Source of the DNA: Mucilaginibacter inviolabilis
GTDB taxonomy: Bacteria; Bacteroidota; Bacteroidia; Sphingobacteriales; Sphingobacteriaceae
Reading direction: 5' to 3'
Assembly: GCF_011089895.1 (NCBI RefSeq)
Contig: NZ_JAANAT010000002.1
Coordinates: forward strand, 558,001 to 622,000
Length of the DNA: 64,000 bases
Shown here: piece by piece, positions 8,345 to 16,975 of the stretch
Numbering within the stretch: the first letter of the stretch is position 1
Layout of the letters: each line of letters opens with the position of its first letter
Made by a program: the position numbers and the translations under genes
Notes under the pieces: generated by a model
The model's input: only the letters and a program-made list of their open reading frames with translations
Told to the model about the DNA's origin: nothing
Databases searched by the model: none

Positions 8345-8350
8345 GAATGA

Positions 8351-8803
8351 TCATATCCGATTCCAATCTGGAAGCCGGCCGTGTAGTTCTATGTGTAATT
8401 TTCGCAATTCAGCATCTTTTTTTAAGGGGCAATCATTATAATGTTCATTATGAGTTACAAACCAGCATATCTTCAAACTATCAATCTTTTCAGTTGCCAT
8501 TAGTTGTAGCCAGAATTTAGATCTTTTTAATTTAACTTTTGCCCCATTGTCTTTATAAGTATATCTTCCATTAATTAGCCTATCCCTAATACCACCTAAG
8601 CCTTTTCTTATACTTACTTTGCCATTGGGTAATAATTTACCTGAGCTTCCAATGTAAACAAGTTTTTCTTCGCCGTTGGTTAGGGCATAAATTAAATAGA
8701 TACCGCTCTTATCGCTTGGGGCATTGCATTGCTTAAATGGCTCGTTGTCAGGAAAAAAGTTAAAAGAGCCGTTTTCGGTATATTTTGTCAATAAATCTTT
8801 CAT
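8351..8803 (-). CDS. GIY-YIG nuclease-family protein
   Basis: This is a 150-residue protein with SGIYLIY (GIY at 34-36) and VYIGSSG (YIG at 50-52), followed by the arginine-containing helix GGIRDRLINGR (about 70-80). These are the ordered motifs of GIY-YIG nucleases. A glutamate-bearing C-terminal helix (AELRKLHIELHGRLPDWN) may supply the metal ligand. It is a stand-alone domain without an obvious targeting domain. It lies 34 bases after the PD-(D/E)XK gene on the same strand, so the two nucleases may act together. DNA cleavage for defence or repair is inferred from the family. Confidence 0.8.
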   Translation of the reverse strand: MKDLLTKYTENGSFNFFPDNEPFKQCNAPSDKSGIYLIYALTNGEEKLVYIGSSGKLLPNGKVSIRKGLGGIRDRLINGRYTYKDNGAKVKLKRSKFWLQLMATEKIDSLKICWFVTHNEHYNDCPLKKDAELRKLHIELHGRLPDWNRI

Positions 8804-8837
8804 GATGGCAAAATGTCAATGCGATTTTAAAGTTTAT

Positions 8838-10016
8838 TTATAGTGAGATTCCGGCTGCAAGTTTTAAAAGATATTCAATTTTTTCTTTTACCATTGCCGC
8901 CATTTCACCGTTTTCTATTGCTTTCCAAGCTTCATATTTACTCCAGTTGCGATAAGGGTCTTCGATTCGCTGGTACAGCGGCCACCAGGCATTTTCTTTA
9001 TTCTTGTTATTTATCAGACTTCCCAATGCCGACTTTATCTCAATAGGCAACTCCAACGGTGTATCAACTTTATCCGGATCGCTCTTAGCTGTAAATCCAT
9101 AAACCAAATCTTTGTCGTAACTCCAAAATTGAAAAGTGATGCCTACATGTTTCCATTCCTCATTCCAAAACCAAAATCCTCTATAATTAGTATTAAAGTC
9201 AATATTATATTCATAGTGTAATTTCAGTTCGTTAGCAATATTGGCTAATTCATCATAAAATTGTTCAAGTAGGAGCAAACAGGCATTATCTAAATTTTCA
9301 TGTATGATAAATGAGGCTTCAAGACTTTTTGACATTAATACGGCAACTTCGTTTTTCATAGTTTCATTTAAAGTTTGATTGGTTAAGTATTTAACGAGAT
9401 TTAAATATTGCGTTAAGGACTCCCTGATAATCGGTAAAACGGCAACTTCTTTGCGACACGCTTCCAGCCATTGGTAAATATGGTGACCATAGGAGAAACA
9501 TTTATAATGTATGCCGCTTTCAAGTTCTTCCTTGCTATAATATTCAGGTTCTTTGCCGTTTAATGAGAGATAGATGAGATCTGCCTTTGGGGAATATTTA
9601 TAATATCTTAAGATTTGGTTAGCCTGATCACCGGCATATATCTTGTTTTCAATAATAATATGATTTTGGAATTTGTCAGTGACTAAAATATCTATTCTTC
9701 CACCTTCGGTGCCATTGTTGGTGATTAAACCAGTATGCTTTTCAACATGGACTGTGCAACTTTCAGTATCAATATCATTCTGTTTAAAGCAGAATGATTT
9801 TATGAATAATTTAAGAAAAGTGTCTTTTTGCCCATGCGAACCTTTGGGATTTAAGAGTTCGGCAATAAAGGCGGAATGCATTCTGACTTCAGCGGATTCC
9901 AGTTTTAGTATGCGGAAGACATTGAAGTTTTCACCGGTAAGTTCGTTAATTGTTAAATAACGAGTGTTAATGGATTGTATCTGCTGTAAAAGATTATTTA
10001 ATGATTCTAAGCCCAT
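8838..10016 (-). CDS. PD-(D/E)XK nuclease superfamily protein (PDDEXK_4 type)
   Basis: This is a 392-residue protein with NVFRILKLESAEVRMHSAF near the N-terminus, including an early acidic residue and the HSAFIAELLNP block typical of the PF14281 family. The catalytic core is GGRIDILV (Asp109) followed by IIIENKIYAGDQ (Glu123, Lys125, Gln131), the full D-(E)xK-Q arrangement. The C-terminal half is helical and Trp-rich, probably for recognition. Five bases separate it from the upstream 138-residue gene, so the two are co-translated. The family is frequent in accessory regions and suspected of anti-phage roles. The target is unknown. Confidence 0.85.
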   Translation of the reverse strand: MGLESLNNLLQQIQSINTRYLTINELTGENFNVFRILKLESAEVRMHSAFIAELLNPKGSHGQKDTFLKLFIKSFCFKQNDIDTESCTVHVEKHTGLITNNGTEGGRIDILVTDKFQNHIIIENKIYAGDQANQILRYYKYSPKADLIYLSLNGKEPEYYSKEELESGIHYKCFSYGHHIYQWLEACRKEVAVLPIIRESLTQYLNLVKYLTNQTLNETMKNEVAVLMSKSLEASFIIHENLDNACLLLLEQFYDELANIANELKLHYEYNIDFNTNYRGFWFWNEEWKHVGITFQFWSYDKDLVYGFTAKSDPDKVDTPLELPIEIKSALGSLINNKNKENAWWPLYQRIEDPYRNWSKYEAWKAIENGEMAAMVKEKIEYLLKLAAGISL

Positions 10017-10021
10017 ATAAC

Positions 10022-10438
10022 CTATTGGGCTTGAATGTCATCATAATCGCTGACATCTTTAATATTCAGATATCTTTTATTGTTTTCGGCGACAATGCCA
10101 GTATCATCGGTTACTGAAACAAGCTGGTCATTTAAAATGGTTATAAATTCTTCAGTGCCAGCTACAATCTTTTCAACGAATGACGAGTACACATTTGGGG
10201 CAATTAATTGGAAATATAACTTGTAATTAAGCATAGTAACTATTAATTCGCCTTTATCATTTTTTTGCAGACCAACGTCACTACTTTTTTCTTCCCCTGA
10301 TGTACGATGTTTAAACGTTATGGTAAGTACATTGGGCGTGTTTTTTTCGAAGTTTATTTCATATTGATCATTTGTAAACTTGGTCGTAAGTAATTGATTA
10401 AAATATTCGGGGCTCAATTCATGGTTTGTTTCGGACAT
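10022..10438 (-). CDS. Hypothetical partner of the PD-(D/E)XK gene (138 aa)
   Basis: This is an acidic 138-residue soluble protein (MSETNHELSPEYFNQLL...) of mixed alpha/beta appearance, ending in a Asp/Gln-rich tail. It is the first gene of a three-gene minus-strand set with the PD-(D/E)XK and GIY-YIG genes, transcribed away from the terminator at 10492-10522. No family is recognised. Co-translation suggests a cofactor, immunity or recognition role (inference). Confidence 0.6.
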   Translation of the reverse strand: MSETNHELSPEYFNQLLTTKFTNDQYEINFEKNTPNVLTITFKHRTSGEEKSSDVGLQKNDKGELIVTMLNYKLYFQLIAPNVYSSFVEKIVAGTEEFITILNDQLVSVTDDTGIVAENNKRYLNIKDVSDYDDIQAQ

Positions 10439-10491
10439 ATATAGGGCTTTAGATTTCTATCAAATATAGGATACAATATCGCATAAAAGTA

Positions 10492-10522
10492 AACAACCCC
10501 CTGTTTAATGCAGGGGGCTGTT
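10492..10522 (-). terminator. Rho-independent terminator closing the tra-operon transcript
   Basis: AACAACCCCCTG (10492-10503) pairs with CAGGGGGCTGTT (10511-10522) around a 7-base loop. On the minus strand it is followed by TTTACTTTT. It lies just after the histone-like gene ending at 10538. Confidence 0.8.
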
Positions 10523-10537
10523 AATAAGCTTTTTTCC

Positions 10538-10714
10538 TTAGTTGGCTTTTTTCTTAGTGGTTACATCCTGACGGATTTCCTGTGCCGTAACCTTGATTTC
10601 CTGTAAGGCTTTGCGGAGCCTGGTACCGGCTGTACTGTTTCCTTTTTCATAGAACTTTGTAGCATCAGCTTCTGCTGAAGAAACCAAGTCTTTCAATTTT
10701 GCGATCTTACTCAT
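10538..10714 (-). CDS. Histone H1-like (Hc1-type) small basic protein
   Basis: This 58-residue protein starts at ATG 10714. It has the pattern MSKIAKLKDLVSSAEADATK, then FYEKGNSTAGTRLRKALQEI and a Lys-rich end. The AxKFYxKGNxxAGTRxRKxLQEIK core is that of the short Hc1/histone H1-like proteins widespread in Bacteroidetes. It is likely a DNA-binding nucleoid-type protein. It is the last gene before the terminator, 57 bases after the DUF3945-like gene. It may coat ICE DNA or adjust ICE expression (inference). Confidence 0.75.
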   Translation of the reverse strand: MSKIAKLKDLVSSAEADATKFYEKGNSTAGTRLRKALQEIKVTAQEIRQDVTTKKKAN

Positions 10715-10771
10715 GATGATGATTTTAATATAAATAATTTTGTTAATTGTTAAATCCTAAAGGAATGGGAG

Positions 10772-12034
10772 TTAAACTCCCATTCCTTGTTCCTGCTCTT
10801 TCTCTTTTGCTTTGCCGACGTTAAGGTTATTGTTAAGCGCAGGTTCTTTAAGAAACTGTTCCCTTTTTTCAGGTTTGCCGTTATCCTGGAACATATTGAT
10901 CTGGCCGTAGCGTGGTACTGCCTCAATATTCAATTTGATTTCCTGCCCATCTTTAACGGTCGTGATGGATGGACGGTTACCATTATGCAGGGATTCTACC
11001 AAAGCCTCTTTTTTAGCAGGGTCATTTAGTTCCTTGATCTGAAACTTTTCCAGCACCTTTTCTAAATCAAAACCATAAGTCGGAACATGGTACTGGTTGG
11101 TCGTATAGTTCTGATAACGGTCTTTAGGACTGTCCATATCCAACTTGATCCACGCTTTATACGCACCGGCAGCGTTAACCAAATCATCACGATAAACCGC
11201 GCGGCCCTGTATAAGATTGGCTCCCTGCTCGGCGGTGAACCCTTTGCCACGCTCGACAAAGAACGTCTGCGTTTTCGCCGGACTGCGGAACGGCACTTGA
11301 AACTCTTTGGCAACATAGTTGACCTTTCCTTTTTCCATTTTGGCAAGTTCTGTTTTGTGTGCAGCATCCTTGCCAGCGGCCAATACACTGTCGCCTTTTT
11401 GTTCCTTAAAAAATGCTATGGCCTCGTGCATGTGGGCAAATGGTTTTACCAGATTTTTACCCTGCTCATTTGGATTGGGTGATATGACCATATACTTTTG
11501 ACCCTCTTCCAACGGTTTAGCCGTATTCAACGTTACCTCAAATTTGTTGAAGTAATAGTTTTCGGATTGGCCGGACTGTTTGAAATGCAGTGTCATGTCC
11601 ACTTGTCCCCTGGTGCCTTTCATTTTGTCATTTAACGAAAATTCAGGCACGCCCTTTTCCATTTGCTGCTGCATGGCAGCTATGGTTTTTTCACTGAAAC
11701 GAAGCTTCGTTAATTCTTCTTTCAGATTTTCCAGATTGTTGTAATTCATAACTTCTTGTTTTGTTAACTGATTAAATTCTTTTACTTCATTGATCATCTG
11801 ATCTATAGTGCGATAGTATACCGGATCATGGTTATCACCTGGCAAAGAGCCAAAGCCGGATTTCATTTCAAGGTAATCGAGAGCAGCGTTGCGTGATTTG
11901 AAAAACTGAAGCTGATATGGTTGCAATTGCAAATCGCTTGGTTGCATTTCAAATACCACATATTGATGCCCCGCTTTCTGGGCATTTTCCAGTAACCTAA
12001 TTACCAGTTCAGCATGTTTGGTTTCTAAATTCAT
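10772..12034 (-). CDS. DUF3945-like ICE protein
   Basis: This is a 420-residue soluble protein. The C-terminal part (about 330-395: ALVESLHNGNRPSITTVKDG...IEAVPRYGQINMFQ) resembles the DUF3945 domain of Bacteroidetes mobile-element proteins. A middle segment (about 255-345) is clearly paralogous to the neighbouring 354-residue protein: AxxLIQGRAVYRDDLVNAAGAYKAWIKLD corresponds to AVNLLSGRPV...TAQKWIQLD. The tail is low-complexity KEKEQEQGMGV. It follows the tra genes on the same strand and probably shares their transcript. Its molecular function is unknown. Confidence 0.65.
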   Translation of the reverse strand: MNLETKHAELVIRLLENAQKAGHQYVVFEMQPSDLQLQPYQLQFFKSRNAALDYLEMKSGFGSLPGDNHDPVYYRTIDQMINEVKEFNQLTKQEVMNYNNLENLKEELTKLRFSEKTIAAMQQQMEKGVPEFSLNDKMKGTRGQVDMTLHFKQSGQSENYYFNKFEVTLNTAKPLEEGQKYMVISPNPNEQGKNLVKPFAHMHEAIAFFKEQKGDSVLAAGKDAAHKTELAKMEKGKVNYVAKEFQVPFRSPAKTQTFFVERGKGFTAEQGANLIQGRAVYRDDLVNAAGAYKAWIKLDMDSPKDRYQNYTTNQYHVPTYGFDLEKVLEKFQIKELNDPAKKEALVESLHNGNRPSITTVKDGQEIKLNIEAVPRYGQINMFQDNGKPEKREQFLKEPALNNNLNVGKAKEKEQEQGMGV

Positions 12035-12063
12035 GATATGAGTTTGCTATGATAAAAATATAG

Positions 12064-13128
12064 CTATCCAATGCCCAGCGATTGTGACTGCTCTTTATCA
12101 GATTCTTTTTGTTTGACCAGTGTAAGGGTGTTTTCGGAACGTAGCTTTTGTGCGTCCTCCTTTCTTTCCATTAATGTTTCTATGCTGACAGGTTGGTTAT
12201 TTTGGTCACGTATCAATATGGATTGTTCTGCCGGATTGGCTTCCAGGTATAGCATTTCACCAATGGGCGGACGCGCCTGATAAGCAATTTGGTTACCTTG
12301 CTGCAATTCGTTTAACAATTCCTTTTTATTCGCACCCGTGATGCCAATTTTGGGAAAGACCTCGTTTAACGATCTTTCCAACCCGCCTGCGTGGTGATAT
12401 TCTTTTGTTTTGTATTGATCGCTGGCAAGGTTTGTCGTAAGATCAAGTTGTATCCATTTTTGAGCGGTCAGCCCATCCGCAGTTTCATACGATTTTAATA
12501 CTGGCCTCCCGCTCAAAAGGTTAACGGCTTCCTGCGCCCTCACAGACGTATCGGCATTAAACGTGTGCGATCTTTCGGGCTGCCCATCCCTAAGTACCGT
12601 AGCTTTGTAGTCAATAAAATGATATTCACCCGTTTTATCTTTTTCCAAACGTACTACGATGTCGAGTGTACTCTTGTCTGCTAATTGGGTAGTCATTGGA
12701 ATACCTATGCGATTACTTTCATAATCCAGATAATTTTCAAGCTTGCCGCTATACGATGACAACCCTAACGCTTTAAACTGGTGTTTAAGCAGATCAAGGC
12801 CAGCTTCCTTTTGATGTTGGAACCGGCGCAAGTGCACCGGTTTATCGTACAAGCTTGCTTTGATCTGGTGCATCAGCCTGATGAAGCGATTCGGATATAA
12901 TTTTTTTTGCAGGTTGCGTGTGACCAAGGCAATGGCATTAAGGTAAACCATTTCCTTTTCGTTGGGCTGAACAGATAGCCTGTATAGGCCCTTGCGCATA
13001 AAATCGTATTTCTCCCGCTGTATAGCCCTGATACTTTCGGCACTGCTGCCCAATAGCTTTTCCATACGCAGCTGACGTTCTTCCCAATTCTGCCAAAGCT
13101 GTTCAGCCCTGTTTATATCCTTTTTCAT
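12064..13128 (-). CDS. ICE protein paralogous to the adjacent DUF3945-like protein
   Basis: This is a 354-residue soluble protein with a basic helical N-terminus (MKKDINRAEQLWQNWEERQL) and a central region sharing conserved positions with the following gene (LSGRPVxK, KWIQLDL, YKTKEYHHAGGLERSLNE, LLNELQQGN). It starts 6 bases after the traM stop, so it is in the tra operon. It occupies the place where traN is expected in CTnDOT-type elements but lacks a signal peptide, so it is not TraN. Function is unknown. Confidence 0.65.
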   Translation of the reverse strand: MKKDINRAEQLWQNWEERQLRMEKLLGSSAESIRAIQREKYDFMRKGLYRLSVQPNEKEMVYLNAIALVTRNLQKKLYPNRFIRLMHQIKASLYDKPVHLRRFQHQKEAGLDLLKHQFKALGLSSYSGKLENYLDYESNRIGIPMTTQLADKSTLDIVVRLEKDKTGEYHFIDYKATVLRDGQPERSHTFNADTSVRAQEAVNLLSGRPVLKSYETADGLTAQKWIQLDLTTNLASDQYKTKEYHHAGGLERSLNEVFPKIGITGANKKELLNELQQGNQIAYQARPPIGEMLYLEANPAEQSILIRDQNNQPVSIETLMERKEDAQKLRSENTLTLVKQKESDKEQSQSLGIG

Positions 13129-13134
13129 AGCTCG

Positions 13135-14208
13135 CTATTTTTGCTGATTATTACGCAGTAAGACCGTTTCGTTACCTTTTAGCTTCACCCTTATCTTTTT
13201 GACCTTTTTACCCAACAGCCCTTTTGCCGCCGAAATACCGGCTGTCGCCGCCTGTGTCGAAAGCGATTGATCCATAGAAAGGAACTGCATATTTTCCAAA
13301 GCGCCATTTGCACCATCCCCGGCAGCCCCCGCTAATTCCGCTTCCGGCGCATTGATGCCCGCCAGGCCGTCGAGCGAAAACACGGTGAGATTAACCGGGA
13401 TGATCGTTGTGCCTAAACGGATGTTCTTAATATCCAGTAAGAGCCTTTGATTAGTTAAGGCACACATACCGGATAATGCCTGGCCTTTCGGAAAAGTAAT
13501 GCCGTTAATAGTAACCGTATCTTTCAGCTTCAATCTGACAACACCGCCTGGCGGTATCTTTTGATTGCCGTCGATGATTGCCGGTATTGCTTTAAATGCG
13601 CTGTCTGGTACAGCGGCCTCTTTTGATTTGGGTTTGTCCTTCACCAAAGGTGGGTTTTGAATTTGCATGATCTTATCGAGCATGGTATTCAGTTGTTGCA
13701 TTTGCGGGTCTGGTTCACTGCTTTCCTGTTTTTGTTGCAGCAATTTTTCCAGTCTTTCGAGATCAGCAGACTTTGACGAGGCCGTATAGTCATTAGCAGG
13801 GGATTTACTAATAGGTACCGGCTGATTGATCTGCTGATTGATTTGGGCCAGGCGATTTTTGATCTGCATCTCGTTAGCTTCGGCTGTTTTTGCCGGGTCA
13901 TGCTTTTGGCTAAATTTTGCAGTGTCCCAACCTAATGCGGCAAAAGCGCCTGCGGCTGTTTTAGAACGTTCGGAAGCACTGTCTCTTTTTGCGTTATCCA
14001 TCAGGCTCAATTTATCCTGGGACTTATTAGTTTTTAATTTTGCGCCGGGAAGATCCGTATTGATACCCTTGTTGGCGGTAGCCGTCTGCAACTGGTTATC
14101 GTTTCTGCCGCCGCCTAATGCGTAGAACCCTAATGCTAAGAATGGAAATAACAAAAGTGGCAGGAACAATAACAATTTCCGTTTTCTTTCTTCTTGTGTT
14201 GTCATCAT
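13135..14208 (-). CDS. traM: Conjugative transposon protein TraM (VirB10-like)
   Basis: The start is taken at ATG 14208 (MMTTQEERKRKLLLFLPLLL), giving 357 residues; the upstream in-frame extension overlaps traL. A basic N-terminus leads to one membrane segment (about 12-32). A long disordered Asn/Ser/Gln/Lys region follows, then a C-terminal beta domain (GGVVRLKLKDTVTINGITFPKGQALSG, ...VFSLDGLAGINAPEAE, ...KKIRVKLKGNETVLLRNNQ). This matches the Bacteroides TraM family (PF12508) and the plan of VirB10 proteins that span the envelope in type IV secretion. It lies 7 bases from traL. Confidence 0.9.
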   Translation of the reverse strand: MMTTQEERKRKLLLFLPLLLFPFLALGFYALGGGRNDNQLQTATANKGINTDLPGAKLKTNKSQDKLSLMDNAKRDSASERSKTAAGAFAALGWDTAKFSQKHDPAKTAEANEMQIKNRLAQINQQINQPVPISKSPANDYTASSKSADLERLEKLLQQKQESSEPDPQMQQLNTMLDKIMQIQNPPLVKDKPKSKEAAVPDSAFKAIPAIIDGNQKIPPGGVVRLKLKDTVTINGITFPKGQALSGMCALTNQRLLLDIKNIRLGTTIIPVNLTVFSLDGLAGINAPEAELAGAAGDGANGALENMQFLSMDQSLSTQAATAGISAAKGLLGKKVKKIRVKLKGNETVLLRNNQQK

Positions 14209-14215
14209 TATTTTT

Positions 14216-14440
14216 CTAAAAGTGAATAATAGCTTTAATGAGCAGCAGAAAACAGGCCCCGCCGAATAGCAGACAGAACATAACCAATGCAATGATCTTG
14301 GAATTTCGGCTCCAGTATTGCGTTTTCCTGCTCAAATAATCGGCAGCTTTACGTTGCTTATCTGCGATAAGCAGGCTTGCTCTCATCCACGCCTGTTCAT
14401 CTATGGCACTGCCTGCTTTTCTTTTTTTAAATATTCTCAT
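14216..14440 (-). CDS. traL: TraL-position small membrane protein
   Basis: This is a 74-residue protein with a basic N-terminus (MRIFKKRKAGSAID) and one C-terminal membrane helix (IIALVMFCLLFGGACFLLL, about 50-68). Its start overlaps the traK stop by 4 bases (ATGA), indicating coupling. Size, topology and position between traK and traM fit TraL of CTnDOT-type elements. The name rests mainly on gene order. Confidence 0.7.
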   Translation of the reverse strand: MRIFKKRKAGSAIDEQAWMRASLLIADKQRKAADYLSRKTQYWSRNSKIIALVMFCLLFGGACFLLLIKAIIHF

Positions 14441-15060
14441 GGCTGTGTGCTTTTAAACTGTTCGTCCTTGTTCTCAACCGTTTCCCAACGTTCGATCAAA
14501 AAGCCATGCGGGTTATTGTCGCTGCGGCCTACATTTCGTAAAAAACCTTGTGTGATCAGGCTGCGGGTGGTAGTCGATGTGCTTCTGATCAGTTTTTCCG
14601 TAGCGTAGCACGTAAAAGCGTAAGGATATTGGTTCACATCCAGCTTAATGCTGTCAACCGCGATCTGCTGACTGATATTACCGGAGATCAGGTTGTTATA
14701 ATAACCCGCTTCGCGTAAATTGTCATAGGCGGTCTTTGCGCTGCCATCCGCTAAATACAAAGCTTTATTGATGGTAGCTTGTATCTGTTTGTCATCAGGG
14801 TCGAGGTTAAAAAAGTCCTCGTGAAACGTCTTGATGTGATCGCGGCATTCCACGGGAACGTTATCCTTGCGACCTGATGCAATGGCCTCTAAAGCCTTGC
14901 CGTTAGCCAGTACGTAAATGTGGTTTTTAAAATTGTCCGAACTTTGATAGCTTTTATAAACCGCAAAGCAGGTTATGGCGATGCAAGCGAAAATCAGTAG
15001 GTAACTAAACAGCTTGATATGCTTAAAAGCAGTGTCGATATTTTTAAATTGTTGAAACAT
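14437..15060 (-). CDS. traK: Conjugative transposon protein TraK (VirB8-like)
   Basis: This is a 207-residue protein starting MFQQFKNIDTAFKHIKLFSY, with one membrane segment at about 17-36 (YLLIFACIAITCFAVYKSY) and a periplasmic domain containing ANGKALEAIASGRKDN, ECRDHIKTFHEDFF and GYYNNLISGNISQQI. These blocks are characteristic of Bacteroides TraK, and the architecture is that of VirB8. It lies 44 bases after traJ and overlaps traL. Confidence 0.9.
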   Translation of the reverse strand: MFQQFKNIDTAFKHIKLFSYLLIFACIAITCFAVYKSYQSSDNFKNHIYVLANGKALEAIASGRKDNVPVECRDHIKTFHEDFFNLDPDDKQIQATINKALYLADGSAKTAYDNLREAGYYNNLISGNISQQIAVDSIKLDVNQYPYAFTCYATEKLIRSTSTTTRSLITQGFLRNVGRSDNNPHGFLIERWETVENKDEQFKSTQP

Positions 15061-15104
15061 AAGCCTCCTAACCCCGTTGCCGGGCTTTAATGGTCATTAA
15101 ATAA

Positions 15105-16304
15105 TTAGCTTTCTTTGCCGGATAGCCGGTCTTTTTGATAGCTGTTGCCTGCACCCCGATAGCCCTCCATAAAATTTTTAGGTGCATTAATGAGATTGGC
15201 ACCGCCTTGTTCCATCCGGTCGCCAATAGCTCCCCCGGCTGCGGATGCTGCGCCGACGGTCGTGGTGACAGTGCTCGCCGCTACACTGGTAACTTTCGTT
15301 AATAAACCATTACCGCCGTGTGCATGTATCACATAATTGGCTACGCTCGGTACCGAGAAATACCCGACTATTCCAATGCAGAGAAATATCAAATATGCCG
15401 TGTCTGTGGACGAAAAGAAGGTATCACCTGCGCTTTGTATCTGCGAAATATCCAGCTTGATCATTTGCTGTTGCACCTGGCCGATGATACTGCCGAAGAT
15501 ATTCGCGATAGGCAGCCACAAAAAGATATTGATATAGCGTGCTATCCATTGCTGTAAGGAGTGCTGTAAACCATCAAAGACAGCGAAGCCAAATACGAGC
15601 GGGCCAAGTATGGCCAGTACGATCAGGTAAAAGGTGCGTATCGTGTTGATACAAAGTATCGCTGCCGCATATAATACCTGCAAAATTTCGGACATCCATT
15701 GTTTAATGCTGTTCTTAAAATTGTAGGCTTGCTTGTCCATCCAAAATTTTACGTCATTCCCGATAGATGCTAAAGTGCCCTCGTTCTGGCCGTTCTGATC
15801 GTCAGGATGGGTATACTTATACCACTTTTGCCTGTCACCCTGGCCATCGTCGCCAATGTACATTTGGTAGGCACTGCTGTTCTTTATGGCGTCCTGCTTT
15901 TGTTTGAGTAAAAGGGCAATGCTATTATCGGAATTGGTTACCATTGCACCGGTAGCTGAAACAATGGGTTGCATGATGCCATTCATTAAGCTAATAACGA
16001 GCGGGAACATCATAATCGCCATGCCTAATGCGAAAGGCCGTAAGAGCGGGTAAAAGTCCAGCGGTTCCGCATGAGCGATTTGCCGCCACACTCTTGAAGC
16101 GATATACCATAAGGCAGCAAAACCCGCAATCCCTCTTGCAGCGTCGATCAGGTTGCTGCACATGGGTATCATCGTATTGTAGACGTTATTCAATATCGGC
16201 TGCATCCCTTTGAGGCTGCTGGCGATATCCTGTGCACTCGCTGTTGTGGCGGCACTGCTCAAAATGAGCATTGCTGCGCCTGTAAATAATATTTTCCTTT
16301 TCAT
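15105..16304 (-). CDS. traJ: Conjugative transposon protein TraJ (VirB6-like)
   Basis: This 399-residue inner-membrane protein has an N-terminal signal (MKRKILFTGAAMLILSSAAT...SAQD). Several membrane segments follow: around 60-75, LRPFALGMAIMMFPLVISLM, LYAAAILCINTIRTFYLIVLAILGP, and a late TAYLIFLCIGIVGYFSV. The C-terminus is Gly/Ala-rich. It corresponds to TraJ, the VirB6-like channel protein. It overlaps the preceding TraI-like gene by 4 bases (ATGA). Confidence 0.9.
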   Translation of the reverse strand: MKRKILFTGAAMLILSSAATTASAQDIASSLKGMQPILNNVYNTMIPMCSNLIDAARGIAGFAALWYIASRVWRQIAHAEPLDFYPLLRPFALGMAIMMFPLVISLMNGIMQPIVSATGAMVTNSDNSIALLLKQKQDAIKNSSAYQMYIGDDGQGDRQKWYKYTHPDDQNGQNEGTLASIGNDVKFWMDKQAYNFKNSIKQWMSEILQVLYAAAILCINTIRTFYLIVLAILGPLVFGFAVFDGLQHSLQQWIARYINIFLWLPIANIFGSIIGQVQQQMIKLDISQIQSAGDTFFSSTDTAYLIFLCIGIVGYFSVPSVANYVIHAHGGNGLLTKVTSVAASTVTTTVGAASAAGGAIGDRMEQGGANLINAPKNFMEGYRGAGNSYQKDRLSGKES

Positions 16305-16975
16305 GGGTACAGCGTTTTTAAGTTATTGACTTCGTTCTGTTCCTGCTGGCGTTGCAGCGCCATGACGCTTACACGGCTGTTAAAATCTCTTAGAAATGAC
16401 AGTTTATCATTGCTCGAAGCGTAAATGCGGTCAATTGCCAATAGCCGTTCGTCGTCGCTCATCCGCATTTTAGAAGCGGTAATAACGTTGGCCAGGTCGT
16501 TCACATCGTTAAGCGCCGCACCCGTGAGTTGGGCGTAAACTTTTGCCAGATAGTTAAGCTCATCGGCATTGAAATGCCCCCCGCCCTGAAACTGCCTGTA
16601 AGCTTTTTTGTATTCCGTTAAGATGTTCGCTTCGTCGGCTATGATGTCCGCCACCCTTGCATATTTGGCTATTTCGGGGTTGACCTGCAATAAAGCGTTC
16701 AAAAAGATCGAATGCAGGTTGAAATTCCCTTGTGACAGATCTTTTACCTGTCCATAACCTTGCGTCAAAATAGAATAGCCCTGTTGCATATCTGAAAGAA
16801 TAGCTTTAAACTGGGTCAGCTTTTCAATATCCAGTAACAGTTGCTGCATATCCTGACCAGTAGATATTTGTGCGTTGGCGCACTGAAAGCTTAAAGTGCA
16901 CATCAAACCGCAGATCAGTCCAAGCCAAACCTTTTTTAAAATGGTGGGCTTAACAGGTCTTTTAATCGATTCCAT
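16301..16975 (-). CDS. Exported TraI-like (VirB5-position) protein, copy 3 of 3
   Basis: This is a 224-residue protein with a signal sequence (WLGLICGLMCTLSFQCANAQ, cut near residue 35). A helical body carries the shared block HFNADELNYLAKVYAQLTG and MSDDERLLAIDRIYA, and the end is QNEVNNLKTLYP. Two homologous genes lie immediately upstream. The start ATG sits inside the previous gene's final codons (14-base overlap). Position between virB4-like traG and virB6-like traJ suggests a VirB5-like pilus or secretion accessory. Such proteins are sometimes auto-annotated TerB-like, but nothing here indicates tellurite resistance. Confidence 0.75.
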   Translation of the reverse strand: MESIKRPVKPTILKKVWLGLICGLMCTLSFQCANAQISTGQDMQQLLLDIEKLTQFKAILSDMQQGYSILTQGYGQVKDLSQGNFNLHSIFLNALLQVNPEIAKYARVADIIADEANILTEYKKAYRQFQGGGHFNADELNYLAKVYAQLTGAALNDVNDLANVITASKMRMSDDERLLAIDRIYASSNDKLSFLRDFNSRVSVMALQRQQEQNEVNNLKTLYP

